64,000 nt of DNA from Halorhabdus amylolytica (GTDB lineage Archaea; Halobacteriota; Halobacteria; Halobacteriales; Haloarculaceae): positions 58,182-122,181 of the forward strand of contig NZ_SPQG01000004.1 in the NCBI RefSeq assembly GCF_004944975.1, read 5' to 3'. The notes under the pieces were generated by a model. It had not been told where the DNA came from. It searched no databases and saw nothing but the letters and a program-made list of their open reading frames with translations. Of this stretch, positions 45,501-54,139 are shown one piece after another. A program made the position numbers and the translations under genes. Position 1 is the first letter of the stretch, and each line of letters opens with the position of its first letter.

Positions 45501-46970
45501 ATGCACGTAGCTAGCCAGATACTCGAGGGTGCGTTCGGGGCCGGACCGGCGCTGGATGGATGGGTGTTGTTCCTGCCAGCCGAGTTCGCAAGTCGAGTCC
45601 AGTTCGGGTGGACGATCAGCGTTCACATTCTCTTTGCGGCCCTCTCGATCGGGCTCGCGCCGTTCATCGTCTACTTCACGTGGAAAGACGTCAGGACCGA
45701 CACGGAGCGCTTCAGTCGGTTGCGGTCGTTCTGGCTGAAGGTCTTCGCCGTCGGGTTCGTCATGGGGACGGTCACCGGGATCCCGATGAGCTTCCAGTTC
45801 GGGACGAACTTCCCGCAGTTCTCGGCGGTCGCGGGCGAGTTGATCGGCGGTCCGCTGGCCTTCGAGGCGAAGATGGCGTTCTTCCTCGAAGCGGTTTTCC
45901 TCGGTGTGTTGTTGTTCGGTCGCGAGAAGGTCAGCGACCGGACGTACGTCCTCTCATCGGTGCTGGTCGGCTTTGGCGCGTGGCTGTCGGGTTTCTGGAT
46001 CCTGGTCGTCAATGCCTGGATGCAGACCCCCCAGGGCTACGAGATGATCACGCGCAACGGGATGGAAGTCGCGAAGCTGACCGACCCCATCGCGGCGTTT
46101 CTCAACCCGCGACTCCCCTGGATGTACGTGCACATGATCAACGCGTCGGTGATCTCCGTGGCGCTACTGGTCGCCGGTGTCGCCGCCTACATCGTCTGGA
46201 AGAAACGTAACGCGAAAGCCTGGAACACGGCGCTGAAGATCGCCATCCTGATTTTGATCGTCGCCGCGCCGCTGCAGGCGGTCCACGGCGACGCCTACGG
46301 TCGTCACGTCGAGAACACCCAGCCACAGAAGTTCGCCGCCATGGAGGCCCACTACGAGACGGGGACGGCGGACCTACACCTCTTTGCGATCCCGACGAGC
46401 CCCGACGCGATCATGAACCCGAGCGAGGAGAACCTCTTCGCGATCAGCCTTCCGAGAGTCGGCTCGTTCCTCGCCAGCGGGGGTGACTTCGACGCGGTCG
46501 TGAAAGGCCTCGACGAGTACGAACAGAACCCGCCAGTGCCGCTCGTGTTCTGGTCGTTCCGGATCATGGTCGGACTCGGGTTCCTGTTCATCGCCCTGGC
46601 GTTCTGGGGTGGCTATCTCACCTACCGCGGCCGACTCGCCGACAGCAAACGCTATTTGCGGGCGATGATCGCCGCCTCGCCGCTGGGTTTCGCCGCCCTG
46701 CTCACCGGCTGGTACGTCACGGAGATCGGCCGCCAGCCGTGGGTGATCCAGGACGTACTCACGACGAGCGAGGCTGTCTCGACAACGCTGTCCTCGGCAG
46801 AGGCGACCACGAGCCTGGTCGCGTTCGTCGTCATTTATATCGGTCTGGTGCTAGCTGCGCTGTACGTCCTGCGGTGGCTGATCGAGGATGAACTCCGCGA
46901 CCTCGGCGTCGAGGAGTCCGCGGACGATCACTGGTACGGCCCGCTTCCGGAGGTGGCAAGCGATGATTGA
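45501..46970 (+). CDS. cydA: Cytochrome bd-type oxidase subunit I
   Basis: A 489-residue membrane subunit with about nine helices that carries the b- and d-type haems and reduces O2 to water with quinol. Recognised by FASRVQFGWTISVHILFAALSIG (haem-ligand His), FWLKVFAVGFVMGTVTGIPMSFQFGTNF, FLEAVFLGVLLFG, and the conserved GRQPWVIQDVLTTSEAVS. The quinol loop is of the short type. It overlaps cydB by eight bases. It would support growth at low oxygen. Confidence 0.95.
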   Translation: MHVASQILEGAFGAGPALDGWVLFLPAEFASRVQFGWTISVHILFAALSIGLAPFIVYFTWKDVRTDTERFSRLRSFWLKVFAVGFVMGTVTGIPMSFQFGTNFPQFSAVAGELIGGPLAFEAKMAFFLEAVFLGVLLFGREKVSDRTYVLSSVLVGFGAWLSGFWILVVNAWMQTPQGYEMITRNGMEVAKLTDPIAAFLNPRLPWMYVHMINASVISVALLVAGVAAYIVWKKRNAKAWNTALKIAILILIVAAPLQAVHGDAYGRHVENTQPQKFAAMEAHYETGTADLHLFAIPTSPDAIMNPSEENLFAISLPRVGSFLASGGDFDAVVKGLDEYEQNPPVPLVFWSFRIMVGLGFLFIALAFWGGYLTYRGRLADSKRYLRAMIAASPLGFAALLTGWYVTEIGRQPWVIQDVLTTSEAVSTTLSSAEATTSLVAFVVIYIGLVLAALYVLRWLIEDELRDLGVEESADDHWYGPLPEVASDD

Positions 46971-47967
46971 GCCACTGGTGATTCCGGTCGATAGGTATCT
47001 CCACCCATCGCTGCCGGAGATCTGGTTCGGGGTGGTAATGTTCGCGCTGGCGATGTACGTCGTATTGGACGGTTTGGACTTCGGGATCGGGATGTTGTAT
47101 GCGACCCGTGACGACGACCACGACCGTGAGACGATGCTCGCGGCGTTCGGACCGATCTGGGACGCCAACGAGGTGTGGCTGATCGCCTTCGGGACGATGT
47201 TGCTGGCGGCGTTCCCGGACGTCTACTCTCGACTGCTGGCCGACAACTACCTGATCGCGCTCGGATTCGTCCTCGCCTTGCTGTTTCGCGGTGTCGGTCC
47301 GGAGTTGCGCGAGCAACGCGAGGACGAACAGTGGCGACGAGCCTGTGACTACTCTTTCGTCGGTGGGAGTGTACTCGCCCCGTTCCTGTTCGGCGTGCTC
47401 GCCGGCTCGTGGGTGTTCAGTGTGGGGGCGCTCTCGCTGCCCGCGATCCTGACCGGCGTCGGCCTGGTGGCCGTTTCGGCGGCCACCGGCGCGGCGTTCC
47501 TGGCAGCCAAGACCGGCCCCGCGCTGGCCGAAGAGATGCGCGATCTCGGGATACTCGCGACGATCGCCTATCTCGGTGGCGTGGTGGTCTTGCTCGCGGT
47601 CGTGATCTGGACTGACGCCGGGGGAGCCGCCGGGACGATCCTCTCGGCTCCCGGGATCGGCATCGTCGCCCTCTCCGTCATCGCGGGTCTCGGTGGCATC
47701 GTCCTCGCCCTCCGCGATCGCTATCGGGCGTGGCTCGCGAGCGCGCTCGCCCTGCCCACGTTGCTGAGCGTCCTCGTCGCGCTGTTGCTGTATCCGACGA
47801 TCTATCCCGCGACGGGGCTGACGGTGAGCGATGCCGTGGTCTCGCCGCTGGCACTCAACCTCACAACCGTCCTCGGGTTCCCTGTCCTCGTCGTCGTGCT
47901 GTGGTACTTCAAGTTCCTCTATGGCGTCTTCAGCGGGCCGATCGAGGCTGAGGGATACGGCACGTAG
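46963..47967 (+). CDS. cydB: Cytochrome bd-type oxidase subunit II
   Basis: A 334-residue membrane subunit paired with CydA. Typical sequences are LPEIWFGVVMFALAMYVVLDGLDFGIGMLY and GPIWDANEVWLIAFGTMLLAAFPDVYS, with eight predicted helices. The ATG at 46963 lies inside the last codons of cydA, so the two are co-translated. No cydX-like small gene or cydCD maturation genes are adjacent. Confidence 0.95.
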   Translation: MIEPLVIPVDRYLHPSLPEIWFGVVMFALAMYVVLDGLDFGIGMLYATRDDDHDRETMLAAFGPIWDANEVWLIAFGTMLLAAFPDVYSRLLADNYLIALGFVLALLFRGVGPELREQREDEQWRRACDYSFVGGSVLAPFLFGVLAGSWVFSVGALSLPAILTGVGLVAVSAATGAAFLAAKTGPALAEEMRDLGILATIAYLGGVVVLLAVVIWTDAGGAAGTILSAPGIGIVALSVIAGLGGIVLALRDRYRAWLASALALPTLLSVLVALLLYPTIYPATGLTVSDAVVSPLALNLTTVLGFPVLVVVLWYFKFLYGVFSGPIEAEGYGT

Positions 47968-48041
47968 GTCGTGATCGTCCGCCGTGACGCTTGGACGGTC
48001 GCTTCGACGCGCTTAGGGGCCGGCCACGCGTGGACTCTGGC

Positions 48042-48335
48042 ATGACCGACGACGAGGCGATACTCGACGAACTGTTCGCGGTGATCGAGGACCGCAAGGA
48101 GACGTTGCCCGAAGACTCCTATACAGCGTCGCTGTTCGCCCACGAAAAGGGCGAGAACGCCGTCCTGGAGAAGTTAGGCGAAGAGTCAACGGAACTGATT
48201 CTCGCTGCCAAGGACGACGATCACGAGGAGATCGCCCACGAGAGCGCCGACATCGTCTATCATCTGCTCGTGTTGCTTTCGATGAACGACATGGATTTGA
48301 CGGACCTTCGGGCGGAGTTACGCGAACGGCGGTAG
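48042..48335 (+). CDS. hisE: Phosphoribosyl-ATP pyrophosphatase
   Basis: A 97-residue helical enzyme for the second step of histidine synthesis (PR-ATP to PR-AMP). The MazG-like acidic helix motif is LGEESTELILAAKDDDHEEIAHESADIVYHLLVLL. It is a stand-alone HisE, not fused to HisI. HisG is encoded at 63015. ATG 48042 is preferred over an upstream frame that lacks family similarity. Confidence 0.92.
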   Translation: MTDDEAILDELFAVIEDRKETLPEDSYTASLFAHEKGENAVLEKLGEESTELILAAKDDDHEEIAHESADIVYHLLVLLSMNDMDLTDLRAELRERR

Positions 48336-48454
48336 CGAGGTCGAGCGACCGACGGGAGCGAGACCTCGAACAGGTGAGCGGTGACGAAGGAACCGCGAAC
48401 AGCGAGGCCGACCGCAGGGAGGCCTCGGAACGGGCGAGCGGTGACGAAGGAACC
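48336..48454. repeat. Two hairpin repeat units behind hisE
   Basis: Unit 1 (48336-48394) and unit 2 (48403-48454) each have a stem, CGAGGTC/GACCTCG in the first and CGAGGCC/GGCCTCG in the second, followed by a near-identical tail with GAGCGGTGACGAAGGAACC. The central base pair of the stem changes from T-A to C-G, so pairing is kept. They start at the hisE stop codon and may act as terminators or structured 3' ends. Confidence 0.65.
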
Positions 48455-48469
48455 GGAATCAGCAGACAC

Positions 48470-48871
48470 TCATCGTTCGGCGATCCACTCGCGGGCTTCG
48501 TCCATGTCGGCGGTCACCATGCTCTCGAAATCGAGATCGGACATCTCCTCGTAGAACTCCTCCATGTCCATCTGGGAGATCACGCTGTCTCGATGGACGG
48601 TGACGTCGTACTCGATGCCGGCGTCGATGACCTTCGGTAACCACTCCCCTAAGAGCCACTGTTGGTCCTCTTCGTTGTGTGCTTTGATCCCACGCGTGTT
48701 CACGATCAGTTTCCGGGCGTCCTGCTCTTTGATGAACGCAAGGAGGTCGTTTGCCCCGTCACGAAACTGTTCCCCCGTCGAGAACGCTTCCCAGTAAAAG
48801 ACGACGGCATCGATCTCCTCGTCGTACTCCATGGTGTACAGATCCGTTTCTTTATGGGCATTCTGTGCCAT
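48470..48871 (-). CDS. STAS/SpoIIAA-like protein, copy 1
   Basis: A 133-residue protein, MAQNAHKETDLYTMEYDEEI..., closely related along its whole length to the next gene. Shared features are EYDEEIDAVVFYWEAFSTGEQFRDGANDLL, DARKLIVNTRGIKAHNEEDQQWL and the C-terminal DMDEAREWIAER. The fold pattern recalls SpoIIAA/STAS-like proteins, but no known motif is certain. Function unknown. Confidence 0.65.
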   Translation of the reverse strand: MAQNAHKETDLYTMEYDEEIDAVVFYWEAFSTGEQFRDGANDLLAFIKEQDARKLIVNTRGIKAHNEEDQQWLLGEWLPKVIDAGIEYDVTVHRDSVISQMDMEEFYEEMSDLDFESMVTADMDEAREWIAER

Positions 48872-48999
48872 AAAACGATCTTTTACCGCTTCCCTAATGA
48901 TTCAACCCCTCTAAATATCACGAGAGATAACCAGGGCGTCGCTCGGAGGTGCTCGTCCACGCGACGAGAAGTCTCGACTTCACGCACGAGCAGTCTGGG

Positions 49000-49401
49000 T
49001 CACTGGGAAGCGAGCCACTCGCGGGCTTCAGCCATGTCGTCCGTTATCAGGTTCTCGAACGGCGCGTCTTCGATCGGGTCGACGGTTTCTTGAATATCCA
49101 TCTCGGCGATGACACTCGATCGATGGACGTTGACGGAGTACTCCATCCCGGCCTCGATCATGTTGGGGATCCACTCTGCTTGGAGCCACTGTTTGTCCTC
49201 GTCGTCGTGGGCCTTGACCTCCCTCGTGTCGACGATCAGTTTCGAGACGTCACGCTCTTCGAAGATATTCAGCAACTCGTTGGCTCCCTCCCGGAACTTC
49301 TCGCCGCTGGAAAACATGTTCCAGGTGTGGACGACCGCGTCGATCTCGTCGTCGTATTCGATGGTGTAGGCGGTCTCGTCTCGGAGTATCTCTCCCGGCA
49401 T
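49000..49401 (-). CDS. STAS/SpoIIAA-like protein, copy 2
   Basis: A 133-residue paralogue of the gene at 48470, same length and order: EYDDEIDAVVHTWNMFSSGEKFREGANELL, VSKLIVDTREVKAHDDEDKQWLQAEWIP and DMAEAREWLASQ. The two sit head to tail, 128 bases apart, and each has its own upstream region, so they are an older tandem duplication rather than one operon copy. ATG 49401 aligns with the start of copy 1. Function unknown. Confidence 0.65.
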   Translation of the reverse strand: MPGEILRDETAYTIEYDDEIDAVVHTWNMFSSGEKFREGANELLNIFEERDVSKLIVDTREVKAHDDEDKQWLQAEWIPNMIEAGMEYSVNVHRSSVIAEMDIQETVDPIEDAPFENLITDDMAEAREWLASQ

Positions 49402-49530
49402 AGTGAGATGTGGACAGATATCGGTCTTAAATCTCCGTTTCCGAATATCACTCCTGATACGCGACCGTCGATATCGCTCGCTGCGGCGGGAAGAACGCCC
49501 TTTTACCCGCCGACGGCCTATCGTGCTCCA

Positions 49531-50499
49531 ATGAGTCATCCATTCGAGAACCTCCCGACGACCCCGACGTCGGAGGAACTCATCGACAAGGCCTTCTCGC
49601 GGGCAGCCCGAGCGGGCCGGGCCAAACAAGGCCACGAAGCCCAGGAATCGATGCTCCAGACTGCGTCGAACATCCTCTCTGACAACTTAGAGAACGTCGT
49701 CACTGCCTGGCCGGACTTCGACGAACTGGACCCCTTCTACCGGGAGTTGGCCGACGCCGAGAGCAGCGTCGACGAGTTGCGTCAACACCTCTCTGAGGTC
49801 ACCTGGGCGAGCCGGAAGACCGACGACATCCGCGACGAGTACCAGTCCCGACTGCGTAACGCGGACGTTGACGGCGCACGGAAACTCCGCAAGCAAGCGT
49901 TCGCCCGACTGGCGGACGTCACCCGCGAAGTGAGCGACGATCTCGCGGCACTGGGTGAGGCGCGGGACTCCCTCCGGCAATTCCCTGACATCCGGCCCGA
50001 CGAACCAGCGATCGTCGTCGCGGGCTACCCCAACGTCGGGAAGTCCTCGTTCGTCAACAGGGTGACGCGGGCCGACAACGAGATCGCTGCCTACCCGTTC
50101 ACCACCACGCAGATCCACGTCGGCCACCTCGAACGCGATCACATCCGCTATCAACTCGTGGACACGCCAGGGCTGCTCGATCGTCCGCCGGAGGAGCGTA
50201 ACGACATCGAGAACCAGGCCGTGAGTGCGCTGGAACACCTCGCCGACGCCGTGCTCGTACTGGTCGACCCCAGCGGCGAATGTGGCTTCCCGATCGACGT
50301 GCAACTCGATCTCCGGAACGATATTCTCGACCGGTTCGAGGACGCGCCCGTCCTGACGGTCGCCAACAAAGCCGACCGATCGCGGGACGTCGAAGCCGAT
50401 CACTACATGAGTGTCACCGAAGACGAGAACGTCGAGGGGGTCCTCGAGGCGGCGATCGAGGCCGTTGGCTACGAACCGGAACTGCCCTTCGAGGAGTGA
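49531..50499 (+). CDS. NOG1/Obg-family GTPase
   Basis: A 322-residue GTPase likely involved in large ribosomal subunit assembly. The N-terminal ~150 residues are a helical bundle (DNLENVVTAWPDFDELDPFYRELAD). The G domain follows: G1 GYPNVGKSS (165-173), G2 AYPFTTTQIHVGHL, G3 DTPGLLDRPPEERN, G4 ANKADRS. The ATG at 49531 gives MSHPFENLPTTPTSEELIDKAF, which matches archaeal NOG1-like starts; a longer frame crosses the divergent gene. Confidence 0.92.
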   Translation: MSHPFENLPTTPTSEELIDKAFSRAARAGRAKQGHEAQESMLQTASNILSDNLENVVTAWPDFDELDPFYRELADAESSVDELRQHLSEVTWASRKTDDIRDEYQSRLRNADVDGARKLRKQAFARLADVTREVSDDLAALGEARDSLRQFPDIRPDEPAIVVAGYPNVGKSSFVNRVTRADNEIAAYPFTTTQIHVGHLERDHIRYQLVDTPGLLDRPPEERNDIENQAVSALEHLADAVLVLVDPSGECGFPIDVQLDLRNDILDRFEDAPVLTVANKADRSRDVEADHYMSVTEDENVEGVLEAAIEAVGYEPELPFEE

Positions 50500-50652
50500 G
50501 TCCGTTAGACGAACGTCTCCATCCAGGCCGGTCGCCCCCAGAAGTGAAACGATCGATCATCCTGATTTCGTGCCACTCGCCTGTGATCTTCCGGGTTTCA
50601 CGGCCCGACGCGTCCGAAACGCTGAAATAGACGCTGGACAGGGTACACGAAC

Positions 50653-51516
50653 ATGAAACGCGAATTCAGCATGGATCGTCGCGCTTACCTCAAGAGTGTC
50701 GGTGCCGTCGGGGTTGCCGGCCTGGTTTCCGGGTGTCAGGGAAGCGAAACGACGACCGAGCCGGCCGAGGACGCGGAGACGGACACCGGCGCGGGAGCGA
50801 CGACCGACGCCGGCGCGGGCATGACCACCGAAGGAGCCGCGGGGACCATCGTTCCGGGGACTGCACCGGGATTCCCGCCGTTCGAGTACCGGACCGACGA
50901 GGGCGAACTGGTCGGGTTCGACGTCGACCTCGTCGCCGAGGTCGTCGGGCGGACCGACTATCAGCTCGGGGAGTGGGTCGACATGGACTTCGGCGCCCTG
51001 ATTGGCTCGCTGAACAACGGGGAGATCGACCTTATCGCCGCCGGCATGACCATCAACGACAAGCGCGACCAGCAGATCGACTTCTCGGATCCGTACTGGG
51101 AGGCCAACCAGGCCGTCATCGTCCGCGAAGACGGCGACTTCCAGCCGTCGGCTGTCGGCGACCTCTCGGGTCACCGCGTGGGCGCCCAGTCGGGGACGAC
51201 CGGCGAGGACCAGGTTGAGGGACTCATCGAGGACGGCACACTCTCAGGGAGCGACTACCGGCAGTACGACAACTACACGCTGGCCGTCCAGGACTTAGAG
51301 AACGGCAACGTCGACGCCGTCGTGATCGACGTACCGGTCGCCGAGAACTTCGCCGCGAACCGCGCGGTGACGATCGCGTTCACGATTGAGACCGGCGAGC
51401 GCTTCGGCCTGGGGCTGCGCGAGGACGACGACCGTGTTTCGGCGATCAACGACGCCCTCGCCGAAGTGCGGGACGACGGGACGTACGACGAACTGGTCGC
51501 TGAATACTTCGAGTAA
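50653..51516 (+). CDS. Amino acid ABC transporter substrate-binding lipoprotein
   Basis: A 287-residue extracellular binding protein (family 3, polar amino acids). The signal MDRRAYLKSVGAVGVAGLVS ends in a lipobox with Cys (VSGCQGSE), so it is lipid-anchored; the two arginines suggest Tat export, usual in haloarchaea. A Thr/Glu-rich linker of about 40 residues precedes the SBP domain (FPPFEYRTDEGELVGFDVDLV, MTINDKRDQQIDFSDPYW, VGAQSGTTGEDQVE). It is the first gene of a four-gene transporter operon. Confidence 0.92.
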   Translation: MKREFSMDRRAYLKSVGAVGVAGLVSGCQGSETTTEPAEDAETDTGAGATTDAGAGMTTEGAAGTIVPGTAPGFPPFEYRTDEGELVGFDVDLVAEVVGRTDYQLGEWVDMDFGALIGSLNNGEIDLIAAGMTINDKRDQQIDFSDPYWEANQAVIVREDGDFQPSAVGDLSGHRVGAQSGTTGEDQVEGLIEDGTLSGSDYRQYDNYTLAVQDLENGNVDAVVIDVPVAENFAANRAVTIAFTIETGERFGLGLREDDDRVSAINDALAEVRDDGTYDELVAEYFE

Positions 51517-51520
51517 GTCG

Positions 51521-52282
51521 ATGGTCGTGTCTGGCGCGTTACGGAGCCTCGATCCGGCGCTCACGAGGACGGCCATCGTCCTCCAGAGCGGTGACTGGGG
51601 CGTCGTCGCGAGCAACTTCGACTTCCTGCTGGTCGGGACCGCCGTCACCATTCTACTGACTGTCAGCAGTCTCGTCCTCGGGTTCCTGGCTGGGTTCCCC
51701 GCAGGGGCGATCGAGGTCTACGGGACGGGGCGGCTCCGGGGACTGGTTGCCGGTGCCGGCGTCGTCCTGCGGGGGACGCCGATCGTCGTCCTGATGATGC
51801 TGTTTTACCTGGGTCTGCCGATCCCGCAGCTCGGGACCGTTCCCGGCCTGGAGATCCGCGTATCGCCGTTTATCGCGGCGACGCTGGCGCTTGGCCTCCG
51901 GAGCGCGGCTTATCAGGGACAGGTGTTTCGCGGGGCGATCCAGTCCATCGACGACGGGCAGATGGAAGCCGCCCGCGCGATCGGCCTCCCGCGGCGCGGG
52001 GCCGTCCGTCACGTGATCTTCCCGCAGGCTGTGAGGCGGGCGCTTCCGGGCTTTCAAAACGAGTTCACGATCGTCCTGAAAGACACGAGCGTGGCTATCG
52101 CGATCGGACTGGCCGAGTTGCTGACCCGCGCTGAGTACCTCTTCGTCCAGCCCGAGCGCTCGACGGCGATGTTCGAACTCATTCTCGCGGTGAGTGCCAT
52201 CTACTTCGTGCTGACGTTCGCGACCAACCGGACGCTCGATCGGCTACAGACACGCTACGCGATCCCGGAGGGAGACGGATGA
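51521..52282 (+). CDS. Amino acid ABC transporter permease 1
   Basis: A 253-residue permease of the His/Glu/Gln/Arg family. Helices include FLLVGTAVTILLTVSSLVLGFLA and the EAA loop QMEAARAIGLPRRGAVRHVIFPQAVRRALP, which contacts the ATPase. RGTPIVVLMMLFYLGLPIPQ is also typical. ATG 51521 follows the binding protein stop by four bases. Its stop overlaps the ATPase start by four. Confidence 0.92.
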   Translation: MVVSGALRSLDPALTRTAIVLQSGDWGVVASNFDFLLVGTAVTILLTVSSLVLGFLAGFPAGAIEVYGTGRLRGLVAGAGVVLRGTPIVVLMMLFYLGLPIPQLGTVPGLEIRVSPFIAATLALGLRSAAYQGQVFRGAIQSIDDGQMEAARAIGLPRRGAVRHVIFPQAVRRALPGFQNEFTIVLKDTSVAIAIGLAELLTRAEYLFVQPERSTAMFELILAVSAIYFVLTFATNRTLDRLQTRYAIPEGDG

Positions 52283-53010
52283 CACTACTGGAACTCGAAG
52301 ACATCGAAAAGGCCTACGAGAACGAGGAGGTATTGCACGGCGTCAGCCTCGGCATGGAACAGGGCGACGTCGAGGTGCTGGTCGGCCCCAGCGGCGCCGG
52401 GAAGTCGACGCTGCTGCGGTGTGTCAACCGCCTGACCGAGATCGATGCCGGAACCATCCGGCTGGCCGGCGAATCGATCCACGACCTCGACTCGAACGAC
52501 CTTCGCCAGCGCGTGGGCATGGTCTTTCAGGACTTCAACCTCTTTGCCCACCGGACGGCGCGGGGCAACGTCACGCTCGGACTCGAGGAAGTCCTCGGGA
52601 TGGATCACGACGAGGCGGTCGAACGGGCCGAGGCCCACCTCGATCAGGTCGGTCTGGCCGAACAGGCCGACTCCTATCCCGCCGAGTTGTCCGGCGGTCA
52701 GCAACAGCGCGTGGGCATCGCCCGCGCACTGGCGATGGACCCCGAACTCATGCTGTTCGACGAGCCAACCAGTTCGCTCGATCCGGAACTCATCGGCGAC
52801 GTACTGGCTGTGATGAACGACCTCGCGGCCGAAGGAATGACGATGCTGTGTGTCACCCACGAGATGGGGTTTGCCCGTTCGGCGGCCGACACGCTGACGA
52901 TGCTCGACGGCGGGCGGATCGTCGAGCGTGGGCCGCCCGAGCGACTGTTCGAGAACCCACAGCACGAACGGACCGAATCGTTCCTCGGCCAGTTCACGGA
53001 CTTCGAGTGA
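52279..53010 (+). CDS. Amino acid ABC transporter ATPase
   Basis: A 243-residue GlnQ-type ATPase. Walker A GPSGAGKST, Q loop VFQDFNLFAH, signature LSGGQQQRVGIARAL, Walker B LMLFDEPTSSLDPEL and switch His in CVTHEMGFA are all intact. It energises uptake through the two flanking permeases. The ATG overlaps the first permease by four bases. Confidence 0.95.
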   Translation: MTLLELEDIEKAYENEEVLHGVSLGMEQGDVEVLVGPSGAGKSTLLRCVNRLTEIDAGTIRLAGESIHDLDSNDLRQRVGMVFQDFNLFAHRTARGNVTLGLEEVLGMDHDEAVERAEAHLDQVGLAEQADSYPAELSGGQQQRVGIARALAMDPELMLFDEPTSSLDPELIGDVLAVMNDLAAEGMTMLCVTHEMGFARSAADTLTMLDGGRIVERGPPERLFENPQHERTESFLGQFTDFE

Positions 53011-53050
53011 CGATGGGTTGCGATCGTCACACTTCGGCGGTGATCGACCC

Positions 53051-54091
53051 GTGACTGACGGCAACACGACCGACGACCTTGCCGATGAGCGCGCCTCGCT
53101 CGTCGAGCAGGTTCCGGAACGTCGTCGGATTGCGATCGCTATCGTCGGCGCGGTGTTCTGGACCTGGTTACTTGCCCGCTGGGCGTACCATAACGCGCTG
53201 CTGGATGTGATCGCGACGGCACTGGGGTTCCCGGATCTGATCCGATCGGAGGTGCCGGTGTTGGTCCGGCAAGGCTGGATCCCCGGGGGCCCGTTCCGGG
53301 CCGTCGCGGATGCGGTCGCGGGCGTCGCGAACGCGCTCGGTCCGGCCGACGTGCTGCTTGAGTGGCTGGTCTGGCTGGCCGACCTGGCGGCGTTCGCGGC
53401 CACGATCGCGCCGAAACTCGCAGACGGAGCGTTCATCACTGTCTACCTGACGGTCGTCTCGTTGCTCCTCGGGCTGGTAATCGCCGTGCCGCTGGCGGTG
53501 GCCCGTGTCTACGGTGGCCGCGTCCTCAGTACGCTCTCGCTGGGGTACACCGAACTGATCCGGGGGACGCCCCTGCTCGCACAGTTGTTTTTCCTGTGGT
53601 ACGCGCTACAACTGGGGAGCGTGGCCCGCGCGATCGGGTTCACCGGTGAGCCGCCGATCCCACAGGCGGCCGCGATGGTCGCAGTCGTCGGGTTCACGAT
53701 CAACTCCGCGGCCTACCAGGCCGAGTACATCCGGTCTGCGCTACAGTCGATCGATGCGGGACAGCTGACCGCCGCCCGTGCCGTGGGGCTGGACATGCGG
53801 GGGACGATCCGCCACGTCGTTCTGCCCCAGGGGTTGCGGCTGGCGATTCCCGGCTGGACCAACGAATTCGTCTATCTGATCAAGTACTCCTCGCTGGCGG
53901 CGTTCATCACCGTCCCGGAACTGTTCCGGGCGGCAGAAGGCGTCGGCTCGGACACGTTCCGGTACACCAAGGTGTACGTGATCGTCGGGCTGTTCTACCT
54001 CGCGCTGGTGCTGACGACGGCCCTTGCGATGGGACGCTTCGAGGCTGCCGTCTCCATCCCGGGACTGGACAGTTCCGGGAACCAAGAGTAG
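53051..54091 (+). CDS. Amino acid ABC transporter permease 2
   Basis: A 346-residue permease starting at GTG 53051. The second half is a normal amino acid permease: VYLTVVSLLLGLVIAVPLAVAR, LIRGTPLLAQLFFLWYALQLGSV and the EAA loop AGQLTAARAVGLDMRGTIRHVVLPQGLRLAIP. The first ~130 residues are an extra N-terminal stretch with a hydrophobic helix (IAIVGAVFWTWLLARWAY) and an Ala-rich region, longer than in permease 1. Both permeases may form one heterodimer, or it may be an alternative partner. Confidence 0.9.
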   Translation: MTDGNTTDDLADERASLVEQVPERRRIAIAIVGAVFWTWLLARWAYHNALLDVIATALGFPDLIRSEVPVLVRQGWIPGGPFRAVADAVAGVANALGPADVLLEWLVWLADLAAFAATIAPKLADGAFITVYLTVVSLLLGLVIAVPLAVARVYGGRVLSTLSLGYTELIRGTPLLAQLFFLWYALQLGSVARAIGFTGEPPIPQAAAMVAVVGFTINSAAYQAEYIRSALQSIDAGQLTAARAVGLDMRGTIRHVVLPQGLRLAIPGWTNEFVYLIKYSSLAAFITVPELFRAAEGVGSDTFRYTKVYVIVGLFYLALVLTTALAMGRFEAAVSIPGLDSSGNQE

Positions 54092-54139
54092 CCGGCCGGC
54101 CGTCGATGTTTCGGCGAGGCAAACGACTGCACGGACGTA

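Noticed and set aside
46888-46962. An N-terminal extension of CydB
   Set aside because: It reads the end of cydA in another frame; the family start MIEPLVIPVDRYLHP is at 46963.
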